A stretch of 64,000 nt of DNA from Paraescarpia echinospica. Its lineage: Eukaryota; Annelida; Polychaeta; Sabellida; Siboglinidae. Within the stretch, counting starts at the first letter, position 1, and the number at the start of each line of letters is the position of its first letter. The notes beneath the pieces are model-generated. The model ran no database searches. It was not told the DNA's origin and was given only the letters and a program-made list of their open reading frames with translations. A program made the position numbers and the translations under genes. Below are positions 1 through 10,269 of this stretch, piece after piece. The stretch is from assembly GCA_020002185.1 (NCBI GenBank), contig CM034541.1:47635064-47699063 (forward strand), given 5' to 3'.

Positions 1-110
1 AACAGGCTACATTGTTTCTTTTTATGGTCTCTTACATCGATCAAACAGGCGAGAGTGTTTATTTTTATGGTGCCTTACATCGATCAAACAGGCGACAGTG
101 TTTCAGTATT
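1..110 (+). repeat. right end of a 43-bp minisatellite array (copy A)
   Basis: About two and a half monomers of the unit TCTTACATCGATCAAACAGG... are visible, followed by the same exit sequence that ends the large array near 54745 (GTATTGCGTT then a TAAATGGCT-like segment). The array therefore continues to the left of the window. Open frames through it are by-products of the repeat. Confidence 0.9.
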
Positions 111-411
111 GCGTTGTTAACTAAATGGCTCGTTAACAGTGTGTTTTTCTTCCGCCTTTGTCCCTTCAGGGGAAGGTACGTAACCCTGTCCATTCCACCC
201 TGTTGACGTTAGACATATTTCCCCTGTAGGTTCTACTCCGATTTCCATTTTCTCCCATTCTTGGCTGTTCATGCGGTTATCCCAACTACACCTCTTGAGT
301 CGTTCTTACCATATTCATCTCGTTTTTTGTCCGCATTTGACGTTACGAAATAGGGCCTGATACATGGTGAGATTCCGCGCGAGTGTGAGCCGACTCACTC
401 ACAAACACTCC

Positions 412-459
412 TCCACACCCACACACCCGCCAACACCCACACACCCGCCAACACCCATC

Positions 460-537
<78 letters not shown>

Positions 538-1036
538 ACACACACCACACTCACCACACACACCACACACACCACACACACCACACACACACACACACAC
601 ACCATACACACACACACACCTACCACACACACCACACACCACACACATCACACACCACACCACACACCACATACACCACACACCACACACACCACACACA
701 CCACACACACACACACACACCACACACACCACACACACCACACACACACCACACACACAACACACACAACACACACACAACACACACAACACACCACACA
801 CACCACACACACCACCACACCACACACACCACACTCATCACACACACACACACCAAACACCACACACACACCACACACACCACACACACCACACACACCA
901 CACACACCACACACCACACACCACACACCACACACACCACACACACCACACACACCACACACACCACACACACACACACACCACACACACCACACACACC
1001 ACACACACACACACACAAACACACACATACATACAC
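412..1036 (+). repeat. CA-rich microsatellite, (CA)n with CCACACACA variants
   Basis: About 620 bp of almost pure C/A on the plus strand: a pure (CA)n core near 463-535, then [13 protein letters not shown] units. It sits where intron 4 of the PLAT gene lies in copy B. Long Thr/His or Cys/Val frames here are artefacts. Confidence 0.97.
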
Positions 1037-1176
1037 ACTGTTCTGTTTTTAAGATTACGAGCCTGCCGGGAAGCCATCGTTCAACGTCAGTTTGAGAGAT
1101 CCTTTCGTGGATATCAGCGCAATATTCACTTGGCCGTTTGAAACCCAGTGTAGATTTTCATCCTGTACGGTGTATC

Positions 1177-2660
1177 TGAATCAAAAATAAAGAATTAAGC
1201 AAGGTAAGTTCTTATACAGCACAGTATCCAGTCCTCAAGACTGCTGAAAACGCTTAACACTTTACTACCTGGCAGATTTGTTCAACCAAACACCGCCTCG
1301 ACCTCTATTCGATACATCTAGCCACGCTCCAATTAACACGTGAAGACAAGTCGTACATACATACCCACCACTGTCTGTAACCAGATAGTCATTCATACAG
1401 CTGAGTTAACAGGAGAAACGTGGAGTGAACGAACTTTCTAATGTTCTACACGAGGCTCATGTTGCGAATACGAATTATCTAATGCTCTAGCCATTACGCT
1501 CCAGATACGAGTGATACCAAACAAATATATGTATATGACTGCATTGGACGTTTAGCGGTTCGTGCTCATGTTTTTTGCGATGCGTCTTATCGTAATTAAA
1601 GGATAAGACGCATCTGAATACAGTTCTGAAAACTACGTGTTTTTGTGACATTTACCTTAGCATTGTTAGGAAAACAACCGAGTCAGTTATCGAGTAGTTG
1701 TTGTTTATAAAAAATATGTATTTCTTAATGACAGCAACTATATTCTCGTGCACGGTGTACTAAGTTGGAAAGGTCAGTGAAGGTTATGTGTGTAACAGAC
1801 ATTGGTTCAATCCCCCACCAATTCATTGTGTGGAACTTGCGATTTTTATGAACCAACAATTGCATTTGCGTATATTTCATTCGCAAGGAGGCGCCTCCGT
1901 AAATTGCCGTAAAGCGCGGTGGCGTAGCGTTAGAACGTTGGAGCGCGTTTCGTTCACTTCCACGTGCAAAAACACCTATTGTAAATATATATATATATAA
2001 GAACCTAGCTAGGTCACATGAATACATGAGGTCTGGGGGGCTTAGACCTTATTAACTTGGCGGGCCCGCAGACCTTTTATAATGAGCCCACTAATTTTTT
2101 TAACAGCACCCCTCCCCATGTTCTGATGGTCACAGTCGAGCCAGGCGGGTGAAGCGGTGACGAAGAGCTGAAGAAACACAGCGTTGAAAACTATTCAAAA
2201 ACACACACCCTCTCCCCTTGTCTACGGCGACGCGGCAACGACCAAATTTCTACTATACGTTTGGTTCGTCCGCCACTGGAGGCTTTTGTGCCCCCCAGAC
2301 TCGATTTCTGGATCCGCCCAATATATTTATTCTTACATTTCGTTACACTGTAGCAATTTATTGCCCCGCGATACGGGGCGATGGCCAAGCAACCCCGACG
2401 TAATGCCTAGTGTATCGTGGAACTGAGAACGCATGCGACCACATATGTACGCTAACTATGTTGAAGATATGCTGCCCGCCTAATTGTGTTTAGTAAGACT
2501 GCAACAACGTTTGCAATATCAAAGGTTGGACCCCGGAGCGTGTTCAAAACTTTGCAATACGGCCGAATTCGGCTGATTTAACTGAAATACCCTTTGGTGT
2601 TCAATGACGTCCCATTTTCTCACGTTCAACACAACATACTTCCTGTTACACATTAGTACG
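1177..2660. other. intronic/intergenic remnant in duplication copy A
   Basis: No coding exon is supported. It contains a tRNA-like SINE head (1753-1830), a second tRNA-like motif near 1915-1960 (GCGGTGGCGTAGCG), a short (TA)n run at 1987-1999 and sequence matching 58370-60450. Confidence 0.6.
1753..1830 (+). mobile_element. tRNA-like SINE head (candidate)
   Basis: An A-box-like motif (TGTACTAAGTTGG, 1756-1768) is followed 36 bp later by a near-perfect B box (GGTTCAATCCC, 1804-1814). The homologous place in copy B (about 58885-58960) is degraded. No cloverleaf of a functional tRNA was found, so a SINE or tRNA relic is more likely than a tRNA gene. Confidence 0.3.
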
Positions 2661-4569
2661 CCCGCTTATTCCTGGTAGAGGAACTGACTGGCTCCATTTA
2701 CACTAATTCCCACTAAACATTTAATTTCTGCTGTCAACAGTTTCGGCAGTACTGCGAACGTAACACCCCAGTGGCGCCCTCTGGCGAAATACTCACCACT
2801 CAGTGTTTCCATGTTTCTATGACAGGCAGAAAAGTACGCAACATAGACAAAACGTAAATAAATAACCATAAATAATTACACTTGTATTTTTGAAATACAT
2901 CCCCAAATGGTATGTACATCAGACTATAATTGTATTTTATGAAGCAGCTTAGCAGGAAGATTGGCAAGACGTTAGATGCTGTGGGCTAGCCACTTGATCA
3001 GGACGGATGCGGTCATGCAACCTACCTACCGAGTTGAAAAGTGGCTGAGAAACATCAAGGCCGGAGGAAATGTAGAAGACCACAACTAGGATGGCAAGAT
3101 TGCGTAAATGGAAATTTTAGAAGGTTGAAAATGGAGAGAGTATGCTGCTGACACGGAGCAATGGATGGCAACATTGAACAACAAAACAATTGCACAACTC
3201 TGATGGAAATAACACTTTCGCAACCGTTACTCATTAGTAATATATTCTCACCCTGATAAAGTGTTGGTTGGTATGCAGTTGTTTCCAACCACAGTTTGAG
3301 TCTTTTCCATAGAGTCGAATAGACGCGATGGCATTGGTTGCTGCGCCCGTTAGGATGTCAGTCCTCGTCTTGATGCGGTACTGGCAAGCAAGTAAGAAGA
3401 TCAAGCTGTGTCGTGTCATATATCTAAGCATATTTACGATAAATACTGCTCATAATTACAATAATGGGAACTGTGATATGGGTGTGATAACAGTTCAATA
3501 ACGCATTTGTTGTCGATGTTTGGTTTCAATGTTTCGAATATATACATTATAAAGGCGCGGGAATAAACCACTGGAATACATTGTGGAATGTGTTCTGCGA
3601 AATACGCTACATTAATAAAATGAATTATATCTCGACGAAATACTAATCTTTGTAACTAGGCACTGAGTGCACGTAACAATACGATCGTGGCGATTTAAAG
3701 ACACAACCGCAGTATCGCTAATCCCAACTGCTTAAATAGTCACATATAAATAGTGCCAATCACGATAATCTACCACAGATGTAAAGGCATACCAAGACTA
3801 CACGTGTTGTGAAAATGCGAAATAAATGGTTAAAAAACCTGGAGGAGCCCAAAACAATGAGTCCACTTGGCCAAACAGGAAGCTGACCGACGCTGGGCAC
3901 GTGAGTCATGGAGTAGTCATCTCTTGGCCGGGGAAGAACTTCGAGTTTGACTCTCTTCAAGTTCGTAGCGTTGTGTACAGCAGCCGTGGACAGATCCGCT
4001 GATATATACCCGCATGATGTACGACTCGGCATTGTATACATCGTGACATTTACTTATTGTGACAACGAGATAACGCCCACGAAACAGGTGTATTGGCAAG
4101 CTGTAATGTCCAGTGATTAATATTAGGAGATATTTAAAAAAGGTTGTCCTAGTTGACTTGACATGCACGCCGCGCACTTACATGAAAACACATTTTATAC
4201 ATCGCTATAGCAAAAGTTATAAAAAGTACATAAGTTGAACGTAAATGTTTTATGGAAAACTGGTGGAGTTATCTGTGCTTTCTCAACGTCTGTATTTGCA
4301 CTAAGTTCGTGATTTTTTCCACACGATTTTAAGAATGCATATGTATACCCTCTCCTCAACATACCATCCCTTCCTATAGATAACTTCAAGAATTATAAAA
4401 CCGTTTCAATCTCAGTTTCATGTCCAAGATACTTGAGAAAAAGTTGTAGAAAACGCGTTGGATCTCATATTAAATCAAATAACTTTTCTAATGAACTACA
4501 GTCTGCGTAGAAACAGCTTTACTTTTAAATCTATACACAACACTAATGAGCTCAGTAAATGAGCTAGTA

Positions 4570-4995
4570 CTAATTGCTCTTTAGATCAGCTTAGAAATTG
4601 TGTTAATGACATATTCGTTTGGATAACTGAGAGTAGATTAAATATAAATGCTGATAAAGCAGATTTTCTTATTATCATTGGTACAGAGAAGAAGCGTGAC
4701 AAAATTATTTTTTCCCCACACCTATGCTTAGCTAGTATGTTATGCTTGCACTTTCAGAACGGAATCTCGAAGTTATCTTTGATGACAACTTCAGTTTTAA
4801 ACGGCATATTTCTCAAACATGTCGGTGCTGTTATTATCACGTCCGTGATTTACGACGTATTCGCCTCTTTCTGTTACAAAAACTATCGCAACAGCACTTA
4901 TTACTAATAATATTGACTACTGCGTTTTCACAATATTGCCCTTAAGGATATCACTAGGTCACAACTTGGTTTTCTCAGTCAGTGCCTCTTCTGAA
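4570..4995 (+). mobile_element. non-LTR retrotransposon (CR1/L2-like) reverse transcriptase fragment
   Basis: Translated pieces match the post-catalytic part of LINE reverse transcriptases: an ITESRLNINADK block near 4625-4660, then a VIFDDNFSFKRHIS block with YYHVRDLRRIR at about 4770-4870. The reading frame shifts between the blocks and stops occur. The fragment lacks both ends, so it is a dead truncated copy. The clade is inferred from motif style only. Confidence 0.75.
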
Positions 4996-5038
4996 GTCTT
5001 TGCACTGACTTCCGATATCGTACTATCTATACCATTAC

Positions 5039-5400
5039 CTACCAGGCACATCCATGTAAGCAACCAGAACATATACGTATATTCATTGCATACTCCTGTA
5101 AAAATGCTGCGGTGGTAGAAACATCAGCATATTCTAATTTATGAAAACCAATAAAACCTTTGCGGGGCTCAAGTTTATCGCGTATCCATCTTATGCAAAT
5201 TGCAAGCTGTTCGTGGTTTGTCAAGTCAATAGTTTCGTCAAACATGATGCTGAAAGTCCGTGTTGCACAAAGAGTTAGCTATTTGTCGCAAGTCTGTTAT
5301 ACCCGTTACCTGCAACATGTTATTTTGTATCTCGGCACTTGCGTATTTGCACGCTTTTTCTTCATGCTCTGCTGACAAATGTTTACATACGTCACACGTG
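5039..5400 (-). mobile_element. hAT-family transposase fragment (DUF4371-type)
   Basis: Read on the minus strand, an upstream piece (EIQNNMLQV, about 5310) and a downstream piece (DETIDLTNHEQLAICIRW, about 5180-5240) correspond to the conserved core around the first catalytic Asp of hAT transposases with a DUF4371 domain. The two pieces are in different frames, joined by a one-base shift near 5245. No terminal inverted repeats were found. It ends in the E-box repeat. Confidence 0.7.
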
Positions 5401-6902
5401 GACACAGGTAAAGTTAGCAGGAGCACAACTGTTCATATACATCGCACGTGGTCACAGGTAAAGTTAGCAGGAGTACAACTGTTCACATACATCACACGTG
5501 GTCACATATAAAGTTAGCAGGAGAACAAATGTTCACATACGTGTCACGTGGTCACAGTTAAAGTTAGTAGGCGTACACCTGTCCACATACGTCACACGTG
5601 GTCACAGTTAAAGTTAGTAGGCGTACACCTGTTCACATACGTCACACGTGGTCGCAGGTAAAGTTAGCAGGCGCACAACTGTTAACATACATCACACGTG
5701 GTCACAGGTTAATTTAGCAGAGTACAACTGTTAACATACATCACACGTGGTCACAGGTTAATTTAGCAGAGTACAACTGTTCACATACATCACACGTGGT
5801 CACATATAAAGTTAGCAGGAGAACAAATGTTCACATACGTGTCACGTGGTCACAGTTAAAGTTAGTAGGCGTACACCTGTCCACATACGTCACACGTGGT
5901 CAGAGTTAAAGTTAGTAGGCGTACACCTGTTCACATACGTCACACGTGGTCGCAGGTAAAGTTAGCAGGCGCACAACTGTTAACATACATCACACATGGT
6001 CACAGGTTAATTTAGCAGAGTACAACTGTTCACATACATCACACGTGGTCACATATAAAGTTAGCAGGAGAACAAATGTTCACATACGTGTCACGTGGTC
6101 ACAGTTAAAGTTAGTAGGCGTACACCTGTCCACATACGCCACACGTGGTCACAGTTAAAGTTAGTAGGCGTACACCTGTTCACATACGTCACACGTGGTC
6201 GCAGGTAAAGTTAGCAGGCGCACAACTGTTAACATACATCACACGTGGTCACAGGTTAATTTAGCAGAGTACAACTGTTCACATACATCACACGTGGTCA
6301 CAAGTAAAGTTAGCAGGCGCACAACTCTTCACATATATCACACGTGGTCAAAGGTAAAGTTAATTGGCGTACAACTGTCCACATACATCATATGGGATCA
6401 CTGGTAGAGCTAGCAGAAGTAAAACTGTTCACACATATCACACGTGGTCAAAGGTAAAGTTAGCAGGAGTACAACTGTTCACATACATCATATGGGATCA
6501 CTGGTAGAGCTAGCAGAAGTACAACTGTTCACATATATCATACGTGGTCAAAGGTAAAGTTAGTTGGCGTACAAATGTCCACATACATCATATGGGATCA
6601 CTGGTAAAGCTAGCAGAAGTACAACTGTTCACATATATCACACGTGGTCGTTGGTAAAGTTAGCAGGCAGACAACTGTTCACATATGTCGCACGTGTACG
6701 CATGGAAAGTTGGCGCCGAACTGTTCACATACATCACGCGTGGTCACAGGAAAATTTAGTACGCGTACAACTTGTCACATGTCTCACATGTGGACACAGG
6801 TGAAGTTAGCAGAAGCATAACTGTTCACATACGTCACACGTGGTCGCAGGTAAGGTTAGCAGGCGTACAACTGTTCACATACGTCACACGTGGTCGCAGG
6901 TA
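5385..6902 (+). repeat. 50-bp minisatellite carrying an E-box in nearly every unit
   Basis: About 30 units of roughly 50 bp, model ATCACACGTGGTCACAGGTA followed by AAGTTAGCAGGAGTACAACT and GTTCACATAC. Each unit contains the palindrome CACGTG or a one-base variant. Blocks of five to six units recur (near 5640, 5940 and 6189), giving a 250-300 bp higher-order period. Confidence 0.93.
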
Positions 6903-7495
6903 CAAGTCCTAGTCCAATTATTGCACTCAGCAAAATTTGCTAAAATTCGCTCAAAATAGTGGCCTTTTTGTTACCAACGGGTCTAGTTAAAAAACAATAT
7001 ATTTTTTACTCAGTAATACCCATTCTAAACTTTGGGCAGACAAATGCAGCTAATATTTTTCACTCAAAAGGACCAGCCAGCATGACTACTATCTTATCAG
7101 TAAATGTGTTTATTCTAAACTTCCAAAACTGATAATGGAAATGTTGTTTATATGTTGTGTTAATTTGCGGACCACCAATGTATGTATGGGACCACACATG
7201 TTACGTAGTCAAAGTTCCTGATGACCAACTTTCCAGATCAGATGTAAAACACTTATAATTGCTATAATGATTAGAAAGGGTGGTACAGAATGGGCAATAT
7301 ACTTCTTTACAAAAAAAACATATTGCGATAATATCTGGTGGACTTTTCTTAATGAGTAATCTTTCTGTTTATTGGTCAAGTTCTCTCAAAGTATTCAGTA
7401 TACAATACATGTACTTACAAAGTGTTATTTACATGCAAAGGTGCAGAACAATGCAATGCATTACATAACATGTGTTCCTTTGTTGTTGATTACAG

Positions 7496-7869
7496 AGAAC
7501 TGTGGCTGTCCATCCTACATCACATTGTTGGCATCCATGACTGGAGAGGGAACTTGAAATTTCACAAATATACACATGTTGCAGTCTTGGAAGGTGAGGA
7601 GATAACAATGTACCTGAAGCAAGGCTCACGGGCATTCTCCGCCCTCAAGTCAGTCGTCACTGCACGCCATGTTCTGCGAGCCTTTCCCCAGCACACCAAA
7701 TACTGCCAGTCTGCCACGTTGACAGCTGGAGGTGTATCACAGTTACCTGCTCAAATCTGCGAGCCCTTCACCAGCTCACCAAATACTGCCAGTCTGCCAC
7801 ATGGACAGCCGGAGGTGTATCACAGCTACCTGCTGAAGCACTGCCCCAACAGACAGCAATTCTACGAAG
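7496..7869 (+). pseudogene. Kolobok-type transposase internal exon, duplicated and frameshifted
   Basis: An acceptor (GATTACAG) precedes a frame reading ELWLSILHHIVGIHDW, then YLKQGSRAFSALKSVV, typical of the THAP-associated transposase core. An 83-bp segment starting at 7675 is repeated in tandem at 7758. Since 83 is not a multiple of three, the frame is disturbed before it recovers at VYHSYLLKHCPNRQQF. A possible donor follows TACGAAG at 7869. The phase (one leading base A) fits the donor of the upstream exon type seen at 29929. This relic has no THAP exon. Confidence 0.72.
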
Positions 7870-8589
7870 GTTGGGCAGCAGTCATAATTGCATTGGGAGT
7901 CGTGATAATGTGGGTTTGAACAAAGCATTTAAATAATTAAAATAATCAAGCATAGTCACTCGCGCAGCGCCCTCTGTTACTCATGTGTGAACGTAATGGT
8001 ATTCTACACGCTACCAGTTCAAATTCAAAATGGCGGATCGCTGAATGACTCTGCTTGGTATTTTAAATGCTTTGGTTTGAATCATTCTGAAGCTTGTGCA
8101 GTTTAGTTCACTCCACATTGCAATCAGCTGTATATATGAGTACATTATCACCAATTTTTTTAAAGAAAGATAAAATCAAAACATGATATCAAAATACAGT
8201 CACTGTATATACAAAAATTAAGATAAAAAGTGGTAATAAATGCTATTGTGATGGAATGTGATAATGTAATGCCTTATTTATAAAGATCAATATTATTTTT
8301 ATTACTATTATTACCATTACCATAATTGACAATTGTATTATTACTAAAAACAACCAACGCTTTACACAGGAAAAGCATTTTAAAGTTAATTGAATGCTAA
8401 TCAGTCATAAGGTAAATAACAGCAGCTTACTTACAACATATAAACTGGTGTGTTGTTTGCAAGAATTTTATTAGAATACCGCATGCACTATTTTTCATTG
8501 TAGGAAAGAAAGCAAGGTTGATGCTGTCAGTTCTGGGGTGTAACTACTGACCAGAACTACTAACCACATCCCAGCCCAGACATCCCTGT

Positions 8590-8832
8590 TGAGACTGATG
8601 TCGTGTGGTCTAAAAACGCAAGCAATGGGTGCTGCGTTACAGCGTAAATGCCGCAGCAGATGCCTACCTACCAATGCTGATGGAACGAGTGACAGATGTG
8701 TTCATGAGAAATGTCACACTGCCACCGATCACAGGCCCAGCGGGGGCTACAGTCACTGGGGCAGATCTGCCAAAACCAGAGAAGAATGATCTACTGGCAG
8801 CAACAGTCAGTCGATTTGTAAATAAACAGTAA
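8590..8832 (+). pseudogene. Kolobok-type transposase 3'-terminal exon remnant
   Basis: The frame ending at TAA 8830-8832 reads LPMLMERVTDVFMRN ... LPKPEKNDLL ... RFVNKQ and matches the end of the second relic at 31073. The 5' part carries an in-frame stop near 8644 and frame changes. Residue patterns are inferred from the shared open frame of the two relics. Confidence 0.65.
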
Positions 8833-8904
8833 ATACCGCCACCACCCACCTACACCTTCCTAGGTCACATGTGCATTGTCTAGTTTAGTCTTCAAGTGCA
8901 GAGT

Positions 8905-9052
8905 GATATCCCTTGTGTTGTTCCCCATCGAGGGCAGGGAACCTTGATATTATTTCATGACTGGCACATGCTGGTAGAACTCTCCGTACCCTTCAGCCCA
9001 ACTTGCCATGGATCCACCATGTAAACAGTCTGTATGTAGCCCACCCGAGAGA
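8905..9052 (-). pseudogene. P2X7-C-terminus-like gene, terminal exon remnant (relic A)
   Basis: On the minus strand it reads SLGWATYRLFTWWIHGKLG, then a TGA, then RVRRVLPACAS and RFPALDG. This is the conserved YRxFTWW ... RRVLP ... RFP.. segment of the cysteine/histidine-rich domain shared with the intracellular end of P2X7 receptors. The in-frame stop and the loss of a clean acceptor show decay. It is the homologue of 31142-31276. Confidence 0.65.
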
Positions 9053-10149
9053 CTTGACATAAATTAGGCTCAAATCAATATACACAACTGACATTGTAAA
9101 TAAGTGACATGAAAATTGATTCTAGAATGGCACTGTTCCTTTATTGTTTACCGTTAAACATCTGTTCATCTGGAATGAAGCAAATATTGATATATTTTTT
9201 CATATCTTTGTATTGCCACTGCTACCTTTAATGTTGTATTATGTTCATTAGTAATACATTTCAATACATATTTAACAAGACATTTCACTGGTCTCGTAAC
9301 AACGCATGCACATATGTACGTACGTGTTTGTTGGAGGGTTTAGTTGCCAGTTATCTAATCGCATATGGTTCATGGCAACTGGTAATTTCCGCAGTAACAG
9401 CTGCTCCAAACACAGATTTCCAAATCCTTGGCTGTTTGTAACGGTCCACCTGTAACAAACAATTAAGCATTTAAATAAATAATTGTATACGAATGATAAG
9501 CAAACATGCATTAGATTATTATTCTGAACGAATTCCATAAAGATTGCTTACGATCCTCTTCCTGTATTCATCCCACAAATATACCTGGGTCCCTAGAAAT
9601 ATCAAGACTTAAAGAAGATTAAGGAAAGTCGTTTTGAAATATGCCAATATTTTACACAAAATACTGGCAATTTCGTTTGTTACCAAAACAAACGGGGGCT
9701 TGGCTAAAAAAAGGTCAATATAATATAGTTTATTCAATAAGACCCATTCTAAACTTTGGGCAGAACAATTGCAGTACAATGTATTTGCATGAAGTTTAAA
9801 ATAATTATATCTACCTGCAGTGTGTTTAACAGTTTTAAAAAGTAATATTGCCACGTATGCTACTCATATACATGCGTAGCCATTACTGCGAATGTGAAGA
9901 GTGTCGACAGGGATGGAACAAAAGGGGAGTTAATTCCTGTTAATTTCTTACCATAGCTCTGCCTTTGGGCAATTTTGGAACATGATTCATGGAACCATTC
10001 AACTATATTTCTTTTAAAAAGTGATGATATAGCTGTGGGCTTTATTCGCATAATACGGGAAAATGGACAGGTCAAACATTTGAGTCCAGCGGCAGTGTGA
10101 GTGAGATCTGACTAAGTCTAAAATCAACTGAGTGTAGGAGGTAGTCAGT

Positions 10150-10268
10150 GGACTCGGCCTTTCGTAATCTCGGCCTGAGTGAACTCGGCCTGTCTCGGTG
10201 AAATCGGCCAGTGACCTCGGCCTGTGCGGCAGTGATCTCGGCCTATATAGCCAGCGATCTCGGCCTTC
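10150..10268 (+). repeat. short degenerate repeat of CTCGGCCT
   Basis: About seven copies of WCTCGGCCT-like words spaced 14-24 bp apart between 10150 and 10266. It directly follows the right break of Kolobok relic A. Confidence 0.7.
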
Positions 10269-10269
10269 T

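Larger units (their letters stand above)
1059..3920 (-). pseudogene. PLAT-domain gene, decayed copy A
   Basis: Remnants of the copy B gene in the same order and strand. Exon 1 (ATG at 3918-3920) hits TGA at codon 5 (3906-3908). The exon 2 remnant (3252 to about 3390) still reads a PLAT-like stretch (CQYRIKTRT ... IRLYG), but its 3' end has a 2-bp deletion and the acceptor equivalent to CACAG in copy B is lost. The exon 3 region is absent (junction near 2450). The exon 4 remnant (1059-1176) starts normally, then has a deletion and a one-base frameshift. Exon 5 is absent. A TATATA motif survives at 4003-4008. These independent lesions make expression of a PLAT protein very unlikely. Confidence 0.88.
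1..4320 (+). repeat. segmental duplication, copy A (partner 54700-62185)
   Basis: The order of landmarks matches copy B in direct orientation: 43-bp repeat end, a 250-bp flank ending in a GAGCCGACT motif, CA-rich block, then PLAT exon remnants. Examples of matches are 1140-1260 with 58325-58445, 2640-2870 with 60450-60690, 3240-3420 with 61080-61260 and 3780-4010 with 61640-61850. By eye identity is about 80-90 percent. Relative to copy B, copy A lacks about 3 kb (55070-58040) and about 0.45 kb (59780-60230), each containing a PLAT exon. Confidence 0.9.
6903..10112 (+). mobile_element. Kolobok-type DNA transposon relic A
   Basis: Co-linear with the interior of the Kolobok element at 28126-33681: 7060-7130 with 30176-30230, 8150-8280 with 30410-30550, 8560-8830 with 30790-31073, 9240-9540 with 32210-32460 and 9880-10110 with 32770-33000. 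Both termini are missing. The left side is cut by the E-box array and the right side stops near 10112. Contents are two transposase exon remnants on plus and one P2X7-C-terminus-like exon remnant on minus. Confidence 0.8.

Noticed and set aside
343..1095. Long Cys/Val and Thr/His open frames on both strands
   Set aside because: Translations of a CA-rich microsatellite; no signals of a gene.
1804..1814. Functional tRNA gene from a perfect B box
   Set aside because: No cloverleaf with matching acceptor and anticodon stems could be drawn; a SINE or tRNA relic is more likely.
5385..6902. CRISPR-like array because of regular 50-bp spacing
   Set aside because: The whole unit repeats with no unique spacers, and the genome is eukaryotic; it is a minisatellite.
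7422..7919. 165-codon frame as an intact gene with a start at 7422
   Set aside because: The recognisable sequence starts after a splice acceptor at 7495. The N-terminal residues are intron translation, and the exon contains a frame-breaking duplication.
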